Source: CAYNWT01 sp964450955 (GTDB lineage: Bacteria; Planctomycetota; Planctomycetia; Planctomycetales; Planctomycetaceae). Taken from it: a stretch of DNA of 64,000 bases. Shown here piece after piece: positions 28,786 to 39,187 of the stretch. The number at the start of each line of letters is the position of its first letter. The first letter of the stretch is position 1. The notes beneath the pieces are model-generated. The model did no database searches. It saw only the letters and a program-made list of their open reading frames with translations, and had not been told where the DNA came from. Both the position numbers and the translations under genes were made by a program. Where the stretch lies: NCBI GenBank assembly GCA_964450955.1, contig CAYVFI010000027.1, forward strand, positions 37,376 to 101,375, in the 5' to 3' direction.

Positions 28786-29549
28786 CAGTCAGACTCCAGG
28801 CTACCAAACCGACGCTCTCTCGAACCAAAACTGCGTACGGCGTCATGTAGATCGCCTTCGCGAAAGTCCGGCCAGAACTTCTCCGTCACCCAGAGTTCTG
28901 AATAGCTGATTTGCCACAATAAAAAGTTGCTAATCCGCATCTCGCCGGCCGTGCGAATAACCAGGTCGGGATCAACAGCTCCAGCCGTGTAAAGGTGGTC
29001 GTTAATCGTGGCCTCGTCGATGGCTTCCGGAACCAACGTTCCGTCCACCGACTTCTTCGCGATGGCTTGCACCGCAGTCACAATCTCGTCGCGACTTCCG
29101 TAGTCCAAAGCCAGGCACAAACACATGCCCGTATTGTTGGCACTTTGCTCACGCGTGATATCAATCTCTTTAAGAACCTGCTTCCCCAACCGATCGCGCC
29201 GACCAATCGTCTTGAACTGCAGCCCCTGTTCCATGATGAGCTCGCGTTCTTCAATCACGTACTTGTGAAGCAAACGCATAAGCAGATTTTGTTCGAGCTC
29301 CGGCCGTTTCCAGTTTTCTGTGCTGAAGCAGTACAAGGTCAGCTGCTGCAAACCCAGTCGCGAAGCTTCTTCCACAATCGCCCTGACTGAAGCTACACCA
29401 CGCCGGTGCCCTTCAATTCGCGGTAACCCCTGGTTCTTCGCCCACCGACCATTACCGTCCATAATAACGGCAATGTGCTGCGGGATTCGGCGCCGGTCGA
29501 GGCCCAGCGATTGAAGTTCTTCGTCTGTATGTGGAGTGGAACGCGACAA
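28785..29549 (-). CDS. uppS: Isoprenyl transferase (undecaprenyl diphosphate synthase)
   Basis: A 254-residue cis-prenyltransferase that makes the C55 lipid carrier for peptidoglycan and other envelope glycans. It has HIAVIMDGNGRWAKNQGLPR with the catalytic Asp, GHRRGVASVR, LTLYCFSTENWKRP, ALDYGSRDEI and the C-terminal PDLVIRTAGEMRISNFLLWQ plus the ELWVTEKFWPDF motif. The length is normal. It is upstream of cdsA with a one-base overlap. Confidence 0.95.
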   Translation of the reverse strand: MSRSTPHTDEELQSLGLDRRRIPQHIAVIMDGNGRWAKNQGLPRIEGHRRGVASVRAIVEEASRLGLQQLTLYCFSTENWKRPELEQNLLMRLLHKYVIEERELIMEQGLQFKTIGRRDRLGKQVLKEIDITREQSANNTGMCLCLALDYGSRDEIVTAVQAIAKKSVDGTLVPEAIDEATINDHLYTAGAVDPDLVIRTAGEMRISNFLLWQISYSELWVTEKFWPDFREGDLHDAVRSFGSRERRFGSLESD

Positions 29550-29589
29550 GGTATCGTCCGGCTGTTTGAGTTGAGGCCCGACATCTTAT

Positions 29590-29713
29590 CAGGGGCAACT
29601 TCCAGTTGCATCGGTGTACGGCAGCGACATTGGAACGGTGTGATTTGAACCAGTCAGTACGTCGCCGAACTCTAAGAGTTCGGTCAGACTAAAACCGGAC
29701 TCGGAGAGTCCGC
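29590..29713. repeat. Intergenic element with three hairpins (copy of repeat family R1 plus two more stems)
   Basis: The first hairpin is GCAACT-TCC-AGTTGC at 29595-29609, preceded by GGG and followed by ATCGGTGTACGG, which matches family R1. The second is CCGAACTC-TAA-GAGTTCGG at 29665-29683. The third is CGGACTC-GGA-GAGTCCG at 29696-29712. Unlike the other R1 copies it does not start at a stop codon in its own orientation; it lies between uppS and the aminotransferase gene, both on the minus strand. Confidence 0.6.
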
Positions 29714-29767
29714 GACTTTGGCAAGGCCTGAATCCAGACCTCGCGCGACCGGTCGCTTGAGCTGTGG

Positions 29768-30946
29768 CTACCAATCTTTGGCGGTCCGCAAAGCCGCAAA
29801 CAACCGATCGATATCGTCTACCGAGTTATAAAGATGAGCCGACACGCGCAGGCACCGATGGCCGTTCCAACTAAAAACAGGTACCTCAATTCGATGCTCA
29901 TCCCGTAGCGACCGCTGCAACGTATCGATTTTCCCGTGTAGTGCTGGTTCCCAGCCTGGTGAAGTGGGAATCGAAATCGTAATCATAGGCCCATACCAGT
30001 CCGGCGAATCAGGCAGCAACGCTGTACCACCCAGTTCATCAACCGCGCGGTCCAGAGCCAGCTTTGCCAGTGAGTGGCCGTGTTTGCGGAACTTCTCCAA
30101 CCCAATCCGTTCCATGAAGTTGATGGCCGTCGGAACGGAAAGAAGCGGCGCGGGGTCGCGGGTTCCGATCCAGTTGAAGTCGTCCTTCCAATGCTTCTCG
30201 TGCCCCGCAATGCTGCCGCCCCAACTTGTCTGAACCGGCTTCAGCCGCGGCTGATGTCGCGTGTGCACATACAGGAACCCACTACCGAACGAACCGCACA
30301 ACCACTTGTGGCAACTGGCCATATAGAAATCGCAACCGATCTCGCGCAGGTTAATCGGCAACATCGCAATCGCATGCGGCCCATCGATACAAACCGGAAC
30401 ATCACGCTGCCGCGCCGCCGCACAGATTTCGGCGACTGGAAGTATCGCGGCCGTTTGCGATGTCACATGACTGACAACAATGACTTTCGTCTTGTCCGTC
30501 ACGCGATTCATGATCGCGTTGACAATGCCGTCAATCGTTTCCAGCGGGGACGGTAACTCGGCCGTCACCACATGAGCCCCCACGGCCATGGTCTTGCGCT
30601 TCCAGATCCGCTGGACGGCGCCGTATTCATGGTCGGTCAGAAGAACCTCATCGCCGGCCTGCAAATCAATCGCCGTGGCCGCGATGTTCATGCCAACAGT
30701 CGCGTTCTCCACCATCAACAGGTTACCAGCCTTCGCGCCAACGAACTCACCCAACCGGGTCGATGCGGCGTCGAGTTCCTTTTCCATCCGCTGACAGAAA
30801 AATTCCATCGGCTGCGATTCCAGCTCACCCGTCCATCGCTGCCGCGCCTGTTGAACCTCAATCGGCGACGGACCAAACGAACCATGGTTCAGGTACGCCA
30901 CATTCGGATTGATAGACCACAGCTTTTTGTATTCGGACTCGGACAC
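29768..30946 (-). CDS. Class V aminotransferase (isopenicillin-N epimerase/cysteine desulfurase-like)
   Basis: A 392-residue PLP enzyme of fold type I. It starts with YLNHGSFGPSP (the family N-terminal substrate loop) and has the PLP-lysine segment SCHKWLCGSFGSGFLYV, the VCIDGPHAIAMLP segment with the PLP-binding Asp and the SHVTSQTAAILPV strand. Similar proteins include isopenicillin-N epimerase and many of unknown substrate in planctomycetes. The GTG at 30946 is preferred because an AAGGGG site lies 6 bases upstream; an ATG at 30976 would add ten residues. No biosynthetic partner is adjacent. Confidence 0.85.
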   Translation of the reverse strand: MSESEYKKLWSINPNVAYLNHGSFGPSPIEVQQARQRWTGELESQPMEFFCQRMEKELDAASTRLGEFVGAKAGNLLMVENATVGMNIAATAIDLQAGDEVLLTDHEYGAVQRIWKRKTMAVGAHVVTAELPSPLETIDGIVNAIMNRVTDKTKVIVVSHVTSQTAAILPVAEICAAARQRDVPVCIDGPHAIAMLPINLREIGCDFYMASCHKWLCGSFGSGFLYVHTRHQPRLKPVQTSWGGSIAGHEKHWKDDFNWIGTRDPAPLLSVPTAINFMERIGLEKFRKHGHSLAKLALDRAVDELGGTALLPDSPDWYGPMITISIPTSPGWEPALHGKIDTLQRSLRDEHRIEVPVFSWNGHRCLRVSAHLYNSVDDIDRLFAALRTAKDW

Positions 30947-30985
30947 TTCGTACCCCTTACTACAACCAGTCTGCACTCTGCTGAC

Positions 30986-31098
30986 TACCTATAGCTGTCA
31001 GATGACCGTACTGGACGAGGCTACGAGTCCCCGACCCGGGACCATCAATCAGGCCTCGTGGCCTCGTCCACTACAAGACAGCAGGCATTGATCGGTAG
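30986..31098. repeat. MITE-like palindromic element, copy 1 (family R2)
   Basis: The inverted arms lie at about 31008-31031 and 31052-31074: GGACGAGGCTACGAG on the left and CTCGTGGCCTCGTCC on the right. The flanks continue to pair partly, out to CTAT on the left and CGGTAG on the right. The same arms occur at 55348-55415. It is in the gap between two minus-strand genes and encodes nothing. Confidence 0.6.
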
Positions 31099-31105
31099 AT
31101 CTTAA

Positions 31106-32638
31106 CTAAACCGTGGCTGGTTCTGGTTCAGCGGTCTCCTCAACGATACCCGATTCAATCACCTTCATCGTTTTCCATTTGCCGCCGCGGAACCGCAACA
31201 GCATCGCGAAACCAATCAGCACAATGTACGCCGTGCACGCCGACCAACTGCCCAGCAGACTGCCGCCGTAATGGTTCATGATCGCGGTCGGCAGCACCAT
31301 GATGATCCAGCAACCGATAAACGACATCAGCATCGGGAACCGCGTGTCACCCGCTCCACGCACGGCCGACGAAAACACAACAGCCATGCCGTCGAAGAAA
31401 CAATAGGCTGAAACAAACCGCAACAACACAATCACGTTGCCGCGAATTTCAGTGAAATCGCCGGACTTGCTGTACCGCGAATACACATCCAACACGAGGT
31501 CCGGAGCAACCAGGTACACGATCGCGAAGAACCCCATCCAGCAACTCGCCAGCCGGAACGCGTTCCACGTCGTCGCCTCAGCGATCTCAGGTTTCCCCTC
31601 GCCAACTCGGTTCCCAACCAGCGTCGAAACCGCCATTCCAAACCCAAACAGCGGAATGAACGCCAGTGTGTTCAAATTGAACGCCAGACTGGTCGCCGCC
31701 AGTTCGCGAGAACCAATGCTGCCAATCAACAACACAAAAACCGTGAACCCAAACACGTCAATGAAAAAGTGGATCCCATTAGGAACCCCAAACCGCAGCA
31801 ACCGTTTCAACAACGACAAATCAAACTTCGGCCAACCACGAAAATCATGCGCCTCGTGATCGTTGAACCACTTCAGCAAAACAAAATACGCCACACACGC
31901 CATCGTCCGCGCCAGCACAGTTCCCCACGCCGCACCTTCGATTCCCATTTCGGGAAACGGGCCCCACCCAAAAATCAGCACATAGTCGACAACAAAGTTC
32001 ACCGCGACACTGGCTAGGTTCACCCACATCACCACATGCGTCGCACGCCGACCCGTGTAGAAACACGAGAACGCGTTCGCGACCGTGTAAGTCACCGACC
32101 CCCAACACAGCGTCGTGAAGTAAACCGTCTCAAGCTCCACAACTTTCGGCGTGTGCCCCGTCAATGAAAACAACCACGGCGCCAGCGGAATTAAAGCCAG
32201 TAGAGCAATTCCGGTCACCAACGCGATATAGAACCCCTGCCAAACGCTGGCCACAACACGTTCCGGTTTCGCCGCTCCGTCGTACTGAGCGACAAACGTG
32301 TTCACGTACAGCACAATGCCAATCGGAATACTGACAATCGTCCAATGAACCATCCCGGCTGGCATCGCCGCTGCCAGAGCATCAATGTCGTACCACGTCA
32401 GCAACAACCGATCGATGACATTCATGATCGCCAGCGAACCAGCACTCAGCACCAAAGGAACCGCAACCCCCAGAAACTCCCGAGCACTTCCGGGCGCGCC
32501 ACGTGGGGGCGATTCACCGGAATCATCGTAGTTATGCGGCGAACTCAAAGGAGTCTCGGTAAGCAATGGGAATAGCGGTCGGAAGTGGGGAACCGTATCC
32601 GAACCCAATGCTGTTTGCCAATCGCTGCGAACACACAA
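31106..32638 (-). CDS. MATE-family multidrug/organic-cation efflux transporter
   Basis: A protein of up to 510 residues with about 12 membrane segments, in two homologous halves. Features include the N-terminal VPLVLSAGSLAIMNVIDRLLL, the GMGIEGAAWGTVLARTMA-like stretch between the halves (EMGIEGAAWGTV), and the second-half LAFNLNTLAFIPLFGFGMAV followed by TLVGNRVGEGKPE, typical of NorM-like transporters that expel drugs or metabolites against Na+ or H+. The start is uncertain: the first ~50 residues are polar and low-complexity, and no ATG occurs between 32638 and the first membrane helix, so an internal non-ATG start is possible. Confidence 0.88.
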   Translation of the reverse strand: MCVRSDWQTALGSDTVPHFRPLFPLLTETPLSSPHNYDDSGESPPRGAPGSAREFLGVAVPLVLSAGSLAIMNVIDRLLLTWYDIDALAAAMPAGMVHWTIVSIPIGIVLYVNTFVAQYDGAAKPERVVASVWQGFYIALVTGIALLALIPLAPWLFSLTGHTPKVVELETVYFTTLCWGSVTYTVANAFSCFYTGRRATHVVMWVNLASVAVNFVVDYVLIFGWGPFPEMGIEGAAWGTVLARTMACVAYFVLLKWFNDHEAHDFRGWPKFDLSLLKRLLRFGVPNGIHFFIDVFGFTVFVLLIGSIGSRELAATSLAFNLNTLAFIPLFGFGMAVSTLVGNRVGEGKPEIAEATTWNAFRLASCWMGFFAIVYLVAPDLVLDVYSRYSKSGDFTEIRGNVIVLLRFVSAYCFFDGMAVVFSSAVRGAGDTRFPMLMSFIGCWIIMVLPTAIMNHYGGSLLGSWSACTAYIVLIGFAMLLRFRGGKWKTMKVIESGIVEETAEPEPATV

Positions 32639-32653
32639 CTCGCTTCAAAGACG

Positions 32654-33214
32654 TTAGTCTTTCGCGAACAGCTGATTCACCACCAGTGTCGCTTCCGGAC
32701 TGACCAGCGGCGAAACGACGTCACCCGGCTTCACCACGGTAATCGATCGGTACACGCCGCCGTCCGGTTCGCGGTGCACATGAATCTGCTCGCCAACGAT
32801 ATCGACAATCCAGTACTCCTGAATCGCTGCCTTGGCGTAAAGCTGTTCCTTGTCCTGCTGATCCGACTTAAGGCTGCTGTACGAAACCTCTATCAGCAAC
32901 AAAGCATCCGCCGCCGTAGGATGCCCCTTGATATAGCGACCGGCCCGAACCCACAGAACATCCGGTTCCGGCCGACTCTCATGCTCTGGGATACTCAGTC
33001 CACTCTGAATTCGAACACCGACTTCAGCCGATGCCGAATTTCGGAAAGACCATTCAGCGAGATACTGAATGAAGTCATCATGCGCCGGGCCTGCTGGATT
33101 CATCGCCTGAATCTCTCCATTGATCAGCTCGATTTTCTGAGCCAACTCATCGAACGCACCTTTCTCGACCATTCGATCGTACTCAGCAACGGTTAACGTC
33201 AGGCCAGCGCTCAT
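32654..33214 (-). CDS. Uma2-family (DUF820) restriction-endonuclease-like protein
   Basis: A 186-residue protein of the PD-(D/E)xK fold. LTVAEYDRMVEKGAF, KIELINGEI, the active-site Asp of PEPDVLWV, the E of LLIEVSYSS and the KxxxYAKAAIQEYWIVD segment form the Uma2 pattern. Uma2 genes are expanded in Planctomycetes and Cyanobacteria; their substrates are unknown. It stands alone, 80 bases after the DUF1501 gene. Confidence 0.9.
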   Translation of the reverse strand: MSAGLTLTVAEYDRMVEKGAFDELAQKIELINGEIQAMNPAGPAHDDFIQYLAEWSFRNSASAEVGVRIQSGLSIPEHESRPEPDVLWVRAGRYIKGHPTAADALLLIEVSYSSLKSDQQDKEQLYAKAAIQEYWIVDIVGEQIHVHREPDGGVYRSITVVKPGDVVSPLVSPEATLVVNQLFAKD

Positions 33215-33293
33215 GATTCACTTTCTGCTCCCAGGATGTCCCACAATTATACCGCAGAGAAGTCCCAATCGAACACCTGTTTTCGACAGCCAT

Positions 33294-34730
33294 TCACGCA
33301 AGGATGTCGTGCATCACATTCCCATGCACATCAGTCAGCCGAAAATCACGCCCACCATACCGGTACGTCAGCTTTTCATGATTCACACCAAGCTGATGTA
33401 AAACCGTCGCCCATAAGTCGTAAATAGTCGCCACATTTTCGACCGCGTGATAACCAAGTTCGTCCGTCGCACCCCATGCCGTTCCACCTTTCACCCCACC
33501 ACCGGCCAGCCACACACTGAACCCAAACGGATTGTGATCACGCCCGTTGCTGCCCTGCGAAAACGGCGTCCGACCGAACTCACCCGCCCAAACAATCAAC
33601 GTATCCTTCAACAAATCGCGCTGCTTCAAATCCTTAATCAACGCCGCAATCGGCTGATCAACCTGCGCCCCCATCGCACCGTGGCCGCGCTTGAGGTCAC
33701 CGTGTTGGTCCCACGGATTCGCGGCCCCACCAGCACCGATGCCTTTGGTCAAACAGCTGAGCTCAATAAACCGCACACCCTTCTCAACCAATCGCCTGGC
33801 CAGCAAACACTGCCGCCCATACGCGGCCTTCGAACCGTCTTCCGCATCCAGCCCATACATCTTCTTTGTCGCTTCGGTCTCACCCGAGATGTCGCAAAGC
33901 TCCGGAACCGCCGCCTGCATGCGAAACGCCGTCTCATAGTTTTGAATAGCGGCTTCCACTTTGGCATCCCGGCCAATGGAATCCAAAAACGATTCATCAA
34001 ACTGCTTCGCCAGGTCCAACCGCCCGCGCTGCAAGCTCCGCAAATCGCGCGAACGAATATTCCGAATCGCCTCTGCCTTGTCGGCTTTCAAAATCGAACC
34101 CTGATGCTGACCCGGCAGGAACCCATTGCTAAACAACGCAACGCCGCCATGCGGAGGCACCGCGTTCCCGCTTTGCAAAACCACATAGCCCGGCAGGTTC
34201 TGGTTCTCACTACCCAACCCATAACTACACCACGCCCCCGCACTGGGATGCCCCATGAACGGGAACCCACTGTGCATCGCGAAGTTCGCCTGAGCATGCT
34301 CATTAACCGCGGTCGTCATCGAACGCACAACCGCCAGCTCATCGGCAACCTTACCAATCTCCGGAAACATATTGCTGACCGGCAAACCACTCTCGCCACA
34401 CTTCTCAAACTCAAACGGACTCGCCATCACATTGCCGTTCTGATTGAACTGCGTGCGCTCAACCTTCACCGGCATCGACTTCCCGTGCAGTTCCTTCAGC
34501 TTCGGTTTCGGGTCAAACGAATCCACATGCGACACCCCGCCCGACATAAAGCAAAAGATCACATGCTTCGCCCGCGGCGCATGATGCGGCTTCGCCAGCG
34601 CCGCGCCGGAAGGAAGGTCACTCGCCTGTGCACCCTCGCTGGCCAATCCGGCCAGCGCCACAGCACCGAAACCGGTGGAACACGTCTCCAGCATTCGTCG
34701 TCTTGAAATCATCGCGTGTTCACTTTTCAT
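33294..34730 (-). CDS. DUF1501 Tat-exported protein (sulfatase-like fold)
   Basis: A 478-residue protein with a Tat signal ([20 protein letters not shown]) and the DUF1501 pattern: [72 protein letters not shown] and [20 protein letters not shown]1501 proteins have an alkaline-phosphatase-like fold and occur almost always beside DUF1549/DUF1553 cytochrome-type proteins in planctomycetes, as here (77 bases after that gene). The function of the pair is not known, although a role in polysaccharide degradation has been suggested for the group. Confidence 0.92.
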   Translation of the reverse strand: MKSEHAMISRRRMLETCSTGFGAVALAGLASEGAQASDLPSGAALAKPHHAPRAKHVIFCFMSGGVSHVDSFDPKPKLKELHGKSMPVKVERTQFNQNGNVMASPFEFEKCGESGLPVSNMFPEIGKVADELAVVRSMTTAVNEHAQANFAMHSGFPFMGHPSAGAWCSYGLGSENQNLPGYVVLQSGNAVPPHGGVALFSNGFLPGQHQGSILKADKAEAIRNIRSRDLRSLQRGRLDLAKQFDESFLDSIGRDAKVEAAIQNYETAFRMQAAVPELCDISGETEATKKMYGLDAEDGSKAAYGRQCLLARRLVEKGVRFIELSCLTKGIGAGGAANPWDQHGDLKRGHGAMGAQVDQPIAALIKDLKQRDLLKDTLIVWAGEFGRTPFSQGSNGRDHNPFGFSVWLAGGGVKGGTAWGATDELGYHAVENVATIYDLWATVLHQLGVNHEKLTYRYGGRDFRLTDVHGNVMHDILA

Positions 34731-34807
34731 TGCGTGCCGGGAACCTCTCGAAGTAACTGCGATATGCGTCTTTCAGCGTTTGCCTAATGATCCGCGATCC
34801 GATTCTG

Positions 34808-37800
34808 TCAGCGAACGTAGATAAACTCTTTGAACGTGAACATCGCCTTAGCCACATCGCGCCAGATGGCGAGGTTGTCGTTGGGGTCGGGGATGTTGCC
34901 CATTGATTCGACTTGGGAACTTAGAGTTTGGATTTTGGATCTGATATTTGAGATCTCGGTTCGTTGTTCATCGCTAAGCTGCGAGAGGACGGCTGCTTCT
35001 GAGACGAAGAACGGTGCCGTCTTTGATGTGGCTTCAACTTCCGCCGTTGACAAAGCCCTATCGTAGATTTGAGCCGTCAGGATACGACCGGACAACATTC
35101 GGTTCCCACCAGCCGGCAAGTGGCGTAGTCCGAAGCTTACGACGGCTTGCTTGTTAAACGCGTAGGGGCCGTCGCTCTTGTAGCCTTTGCCGTATGGTTT
35201 GCCGTTGCGGTAGCCGACAACGCGGCCATCTTTGTGATACGCGATCGCAATGTGAATCGGTTCTTTGTGGGCAAGATCTTCGGCCGGTGCGGTAGCGAAC
35301 GGTTGTGTTCGTGCGAAATTGTTGCTGCCGGACAGCCAGCGCCGCGCGTCGCGTTCGGCGTAGACGATGGAATCGAAGAACACCCCGTTAGGCGTCTGAA
35401 CCGTGATGACGCCGCCCGCGCGTTGGTTCAGATTGTCTAGCTGTACCCAAGCCTCGAGTGTCTTCTCTCGCAGGTTGCTATTTAGTGGAGCAGTGACTGC
35501 GTGGCCGCCGTTGCGGACCACCAACGCGCCGTCTTCTAATTTTGCTCCGCCGCGGAGTTCCGCATGGGCCGTGCCGATGGTGTCTTTGGCGTCGGTTTCG
35601 AATTCCCAGCGGTGCACGGGTTTTGGAACCGTTGCTTCGGGAACCACTTTTCCCCGCTTCGCATCGGCCAGCAGGCGCGTTCGAACCGGTTCAAGGACGC
35701 TGGTGATTTGGTTCTGCAGTGCGGTTCGCTGAGTCTTCAGTTGCTCTACTTGTTGACGTTGGGAACTCATCTGCTGACGCGCGTTGGCCATGTATTGCTG
35801 CACGCGATTGACGTCGCTTTTCGTCGCCCGACGAGCGAACGCGGTTTGGAACATGAAGTCGATTTGTGCGGCATCAACAGCATCTGAAACCGGGGTTTCG
35901 CTCGTGCCTCGCTCCAACCCCGGCCACCCGTTTTTCTGAGCGGCTGCGGCACGATCGACCCACGCGTTGGCGTAGTTGGTGATCTGCGGATCGTTCATCA
36001 ACATCAGTGATTGAGCCGGCACGTTGGTGGCGTCGCGGCGACCGGTCGAACTGAACGGTTCAGGAAAATCGAACGCACGCAGGAATGGGTCCAGTGAGTT
36101 GCGAATGACGGAAACATAAACGCTTCGACGAGGCGCGTTCCCACCCACCGGGCTGCCGAATTGTGTTCGATCTAATCGACCCGAGACCGCTAGCAGTGAA
36201 TCGCGAATCGCTTCGGCTTCCAGACGACGAACCCGCGCGTGCGATAGCAGTGTGTTATTCGGATCAGCCTGAACCGCCGCAGCCGATGGCTTCGACGAAA
36301 GCTGCCAGGTTCGAGAGAGAACCATTGCGCGAATCAGTTTCTTCACTGACCAATCCATCTGATCGTCAAACTGAGTCGCCAGGTAATCCAGCAGTTGCGG
36401 ATGCGTTGGCTGCTCTCCCAGTTTTCCAAGGTTGTCCGGCGTGGCCACGATGCCGCGACCGAACATGTGATGCCAAACGCGGTTCACAATCACACGCCGC
36501 GACAGCGGGTTGTCGTCGCGAAGAACATCTTCTGCCAGTTCTCTGCGGCCGCTCAGTTTGGTGTCGTACGGCGTCGCATCAATCGCTTCCAAAAACCGCC
36601 GCGGAACTTCTTCCTCAGGCTGCCGATGATCACCGCGCGTCATCAGTCGCTGGTTGCGTCCAACAGTTTCGTCCAAACCAGGCACGCGTGTTGGTTCAGC
36701 GATCTTACCTTCAAGATCGCGGTATTCCTCACGCGTTCCTTTTCTATTAACGAATCTGCTTGTGAGCAGTCCTTGTTGATGGAGTCTGTCCAGGAATAGA
36801 GCCTGCCCATCTGTGATATCCCCTCTCTTCCACGCTCTCGTGGCGGCCGCAGCAGCATCTGAGTAACACTGAGCAAGGTCCTCAAATGACTCAACGTTGC
36901 GATCTTTGGCGATTTCGAACAGCGGATCGAACCACTCCCAGTCATTGTCCGTTGGCACGGTCGAGTTTGCTTTGGTGATGATTACTTCGCGAACGCCGAA
37001 CCATGACCGCGGGCTGTTCTTAACCAAAAGAGGTGCGTCTTTCCCCGCGGTGATCTCCACATGGATGTCGTCACCTTCCCAGTATTTCAAACTGAACCGA
37101 TGCCACTTCCATTGTGGTGACAGATTCTGAACCGGGAAGACCGTGCCGTTGCGAGGATAGTTCTGCACGACGTAGCGAACCGTCGCTCCGTTTCCGCCGA
37201 TTGCGCGAACCCAGAGATCGTAGTTTCCGTCGAGCCGCACTGTTGGCGAAGTCAGCCGTGCGGGGTGTTTCGATGAGATGGCGTGCGAATAGACGCCGCC
37301 CGGATAGACACCGGTCAGGAGCTTATCCGCATCTGGACTCAGCGCAAACGTGCCAGGCGGGTTCGGCTTTTTCGACAAGCCAGCCCCGCGAGGGAGCCAC
37401 TTTGCGTAGTCAGACTCCGCTGCGAGGTTCCAACGATAAACGTAGTCGGGATCTTCGGGTGTAGCTCTCTTTGTCTTCGCAACGTTCCATTCATGCAGAA
37501 GTCGCTTCCAGGTAAAGCCGAACGTACGCTTTTCTTCGCTTTGCTTCTTCAACAAGTGCCACGGGTAGAGCCCAAACGAAGGCTGGTTTGCCTTCGGCCA
37601 CAATGACTCGTCCTGCAACAGTCGCGGCACCAGGCCGTGCCACATTTTGGGCTGCTCCACATTTCGCACCTGCGCTTGTGTCAGCCAACCCCGGTTGATT
37701 GTCTCGAAAATTACACCCTTCAACCGCTCCAGCTTGTCGCGGTTCTTGTTGATCTTCGCATCCACATCAATCACAGCTCGCGCCGGACGGGTCGAACCAA

Positions 37801-38998
37801 GAATGCCGAACAGCGCGTAGTAATCCTTCTGACTAATCGCGTCGAACTTATGATCGTGACAACGCGCGCAGCTGACGGTTAGACCGAGGAACGCTTTTGA
37901 GAACGCGTTGATCTGGTCGTCGGTGAAACGGACCTTCTCATCCAGTGCATCCGTCGGCGCGAAACCGTGGAAGACCATCCGCCAGTGAGCCGGACCGATC
38001 ATCGATTCATTGATTTCGAGTTCCTCGTTGATGCGCGGTTCTTCCAATAGGTCGCCCGCGATGTGTTCTCGAACCAGCTGGTCGTACGGAACATCCGCGT
38101 TCAAAGCTCGAATCAGATAATCGCGATACAGATGAGCGTTATCGATGCGCGGATCGCCTTCGCTGCCGTGCGATTCGGCATAGCGAATCCAGTCCATCCA
38201 ATGCCGCGCCCAGCGTTCGCCGAAGTGCGGGCTGCCCAATAGCGAATCGACCATCGCTTCCATCCCGGCCTGACGGTTGGCCGCAATTGCCTTGGTCCAC
38301 TTCGCGGTCTCATCAGGCGTCGGCGGCAACCCAATGAGCGTGAAGAACGCACGCCGCACCAGGACGTTGGGTTGTGCAAACATAGCAGGCTTCAGTTCGC
38401 TTGCATTCAATCCAGCCGCGATGAATCGATCGATATCGTGACTCGCACGATGATCGGCGAAACCAGCTTCGGTTTCATAATGCAGACGCCCGGCGTCTTT
38501 GGTGGTCGCTGGTGGAACCGGATTGGTGACCGGTTGGAAGCTCCACCATTTCTTGCGTTCGGCCAGCTTCGCTTCCCACGATGTCGCCTTTGCTAAGTCG
38601 CGAGCCGAAGGCGGTTCGTCCCGCGGATCGGTGACTCCGTCCTTAATCCACTTCGAGAAATCGGCGATAACTTTTTCGCTAAGCTTGCCGCTGTCCTCGG
38701 GCATTTCCAGCCCGGCAATGTCGTGCTTCAAAATCGCGATCAGTCGACTGGTCTCGGGCCGACCAGGCGTGATGACTTTCCCGCCGTCGCCGCCTTTCAG
38801 CAGCCCATCGCGATAGTCCAAAGCCAACCCACCCTGAGCATCTTTGGCCGAGTTGTGGCAGTGGTAGCAGCGTTCGACCAGAACCGGCCGGATGCGCGAT
38901 TCGAAGAACTCGGTTTGCTGCGGAACCGCACTACCGGCAACCGCAGGTTCCGCCGCGAACAAAGGTAAGAGAACCAACAACCAATATCGCATAGCCAT
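34808..38998 (-). CDS. PSCyt1-DUF1549-DUF1553 cytochrome-like protein with an inserted LamG domain
   Basis: A 1396-residue exported protein. After a signal peptide ([20 protein letters not shown]) residues ~30-130 form PSCyt1, with one haem-binding CYHCH (Cys44, Cys47, His48). DUF1549 follows (~170-400: [43 protein letters not shown]). A beta-rich middle part (~580-680) precedes DUF1553 (~810-1070: [44 protein letters not shown]). A LamG-like sandwich (~1150-1310: [30 protein letters not shown]) interrupts DUF1553, whose last helix ([18 protein letters not shown]) closes the protein. The frame opens at 39022; ATG 38998 begins nearer to the signal peptide. Confidence 0.9.
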   Translation of the reverse strand: MAMRYWLLVLLPLFAAEPAVAGSAVPQQTEFFESRIRPVLVERCYHCHNSAKDAQGGLALDYRDGLLKGGDGGKVITPGRPETSRLIAILKHDIAGLEMPEDSGKLSEKVIADFSKWIKDGVTDPRDEPPSARDLAKATSWEAKLAERKKWWSFQPVTNPVPPATTKDAGRLHYETEAGFADHRASHDIDRFIAAGLNASELKPAMFAQPNVLVRRAFFTLIGLPPTPDETAKWTKAIAANRQAGMEAMVDSLLGSPHFGERWARHWMDWIRYAESHGSEGDPRIDNAHLYRDYLIRALNADVPYDQLVREHIAGDLLEEPRINEELEINESMIGPAHWRMVFHGFAPTDALDEKVRFTDDQINAFSKAFLGLTVSCARCHDHKFDAISQKDYYALFGILGSTRPARAVIDVDAKINKNRDKLERLKGVIFETINRGWLTQAQVRNVEQPKMWHGLVPRLLQDESLWPKANQPSFGLYPWHLLKKQSEEKRTFGFTWKRLLHEWNVAKTKRATPEDPDYVYRWNLAAESDYAKWLPRGAGLSKKPNPPGTFALSPDADKLLTGVYPGGVYSHAISSKHPARLTSPTVRLDGNYDLWVRAIGGNGATVRYVVQNYPRNGTVFPVQNLSPQWKWHRFSLKYWEGDDIHVEITAGKDAPLLVKNSPRSWFGVREVIITKANSTVPTDNDWEWFDPLFEIAKDRNVESFEDLAQCYSDAAAAATRAWKRGDITDGQALFLDRLHQQGLLTSRFVNRKGTREEYRDLEGKIAEPTRVPGLDETVGRNQRLMTRGDHRQPEEEVPRRFLEAIDATPYDTKLSGRRELAEDVLRDDNPLSRRVIVNRVWHHMFGRGIVATPDNLGKLGEQPTHPQLLDYLATQFDDQMDWSVKKLIRAMVLSRTWQLSSKPSAAAVQADPNNTLLSHARVRRLEAEAIRDSLLAVSGRLDRTQFGSPVGGNAPRRSVYVSVIRNSLDPFLRAFDFPEPFSSTGRRDATNVPAQSLMLMNDPQITNYANAWVDRAAAAQKNGWPGLERGTSETPVSDAVDAAQIDFMFQTAFARRATKSDVNRVQQYMANARQQMSSQRQQVEQLKTQRTALQNQITSVLEPVRTRLLADAKRGKVVPEATVPKPVHRWEFETDAKDTIGTAHAELRGGAKLEDGALVVRNGGHAVTAPLNSNLREKTLEAWVQLDNLNQRAGGVITVQTPNGVFFDSIVYAERDARRWLSGSNNFARTQPFATAPAEDLAHKEPIHIAIAYHKDGRVVGYRNGKPYGKGYKSDGPYAFNKQAVVSFGLRHLPAGGNRMLSGRILTAQIYDRALSTAEVEATSKTAPFFVSEAAVLSQLSDEQRTEISNIRSKIQTLSSQVESMGNIPDPNDNLAIWRDVAKAMFTFKEFIYVR

Positions 38999-39187
38999 AC
39001 AGATTTCACTCGGCGAGGCCAAAGACCGCGCGGCAAACCCGCGCGGTTGGGAAAATCATGGTACTGCTGGGTTTGGAACGCCGCAACGTGTGGGGCGTAC
39101 CGCTGTGTCAGTCTCCTCCAGTCGGTTTGTCGCCGTGTTTTCGAATGGGTATCGAGCTTCTCCGGTCGTTCGTTGTATGATGAACCC

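Noticed and set aside
32654..33214. The Uma2 gene as a sign of a CRISPR-Cas or restriction island
   Set aside because: Uma2 genes are common and scattered in planctomycetes, and no repeats, Cas proteins or methylases are nearby.
33447..34706. A 419-residue plus-strand open frame
   Set aside because: It lies wholly opposite the DUF1501 gene, is Arg/Thr/Pro-rich and has no domain; it is a shadow of that gene's codon bias.
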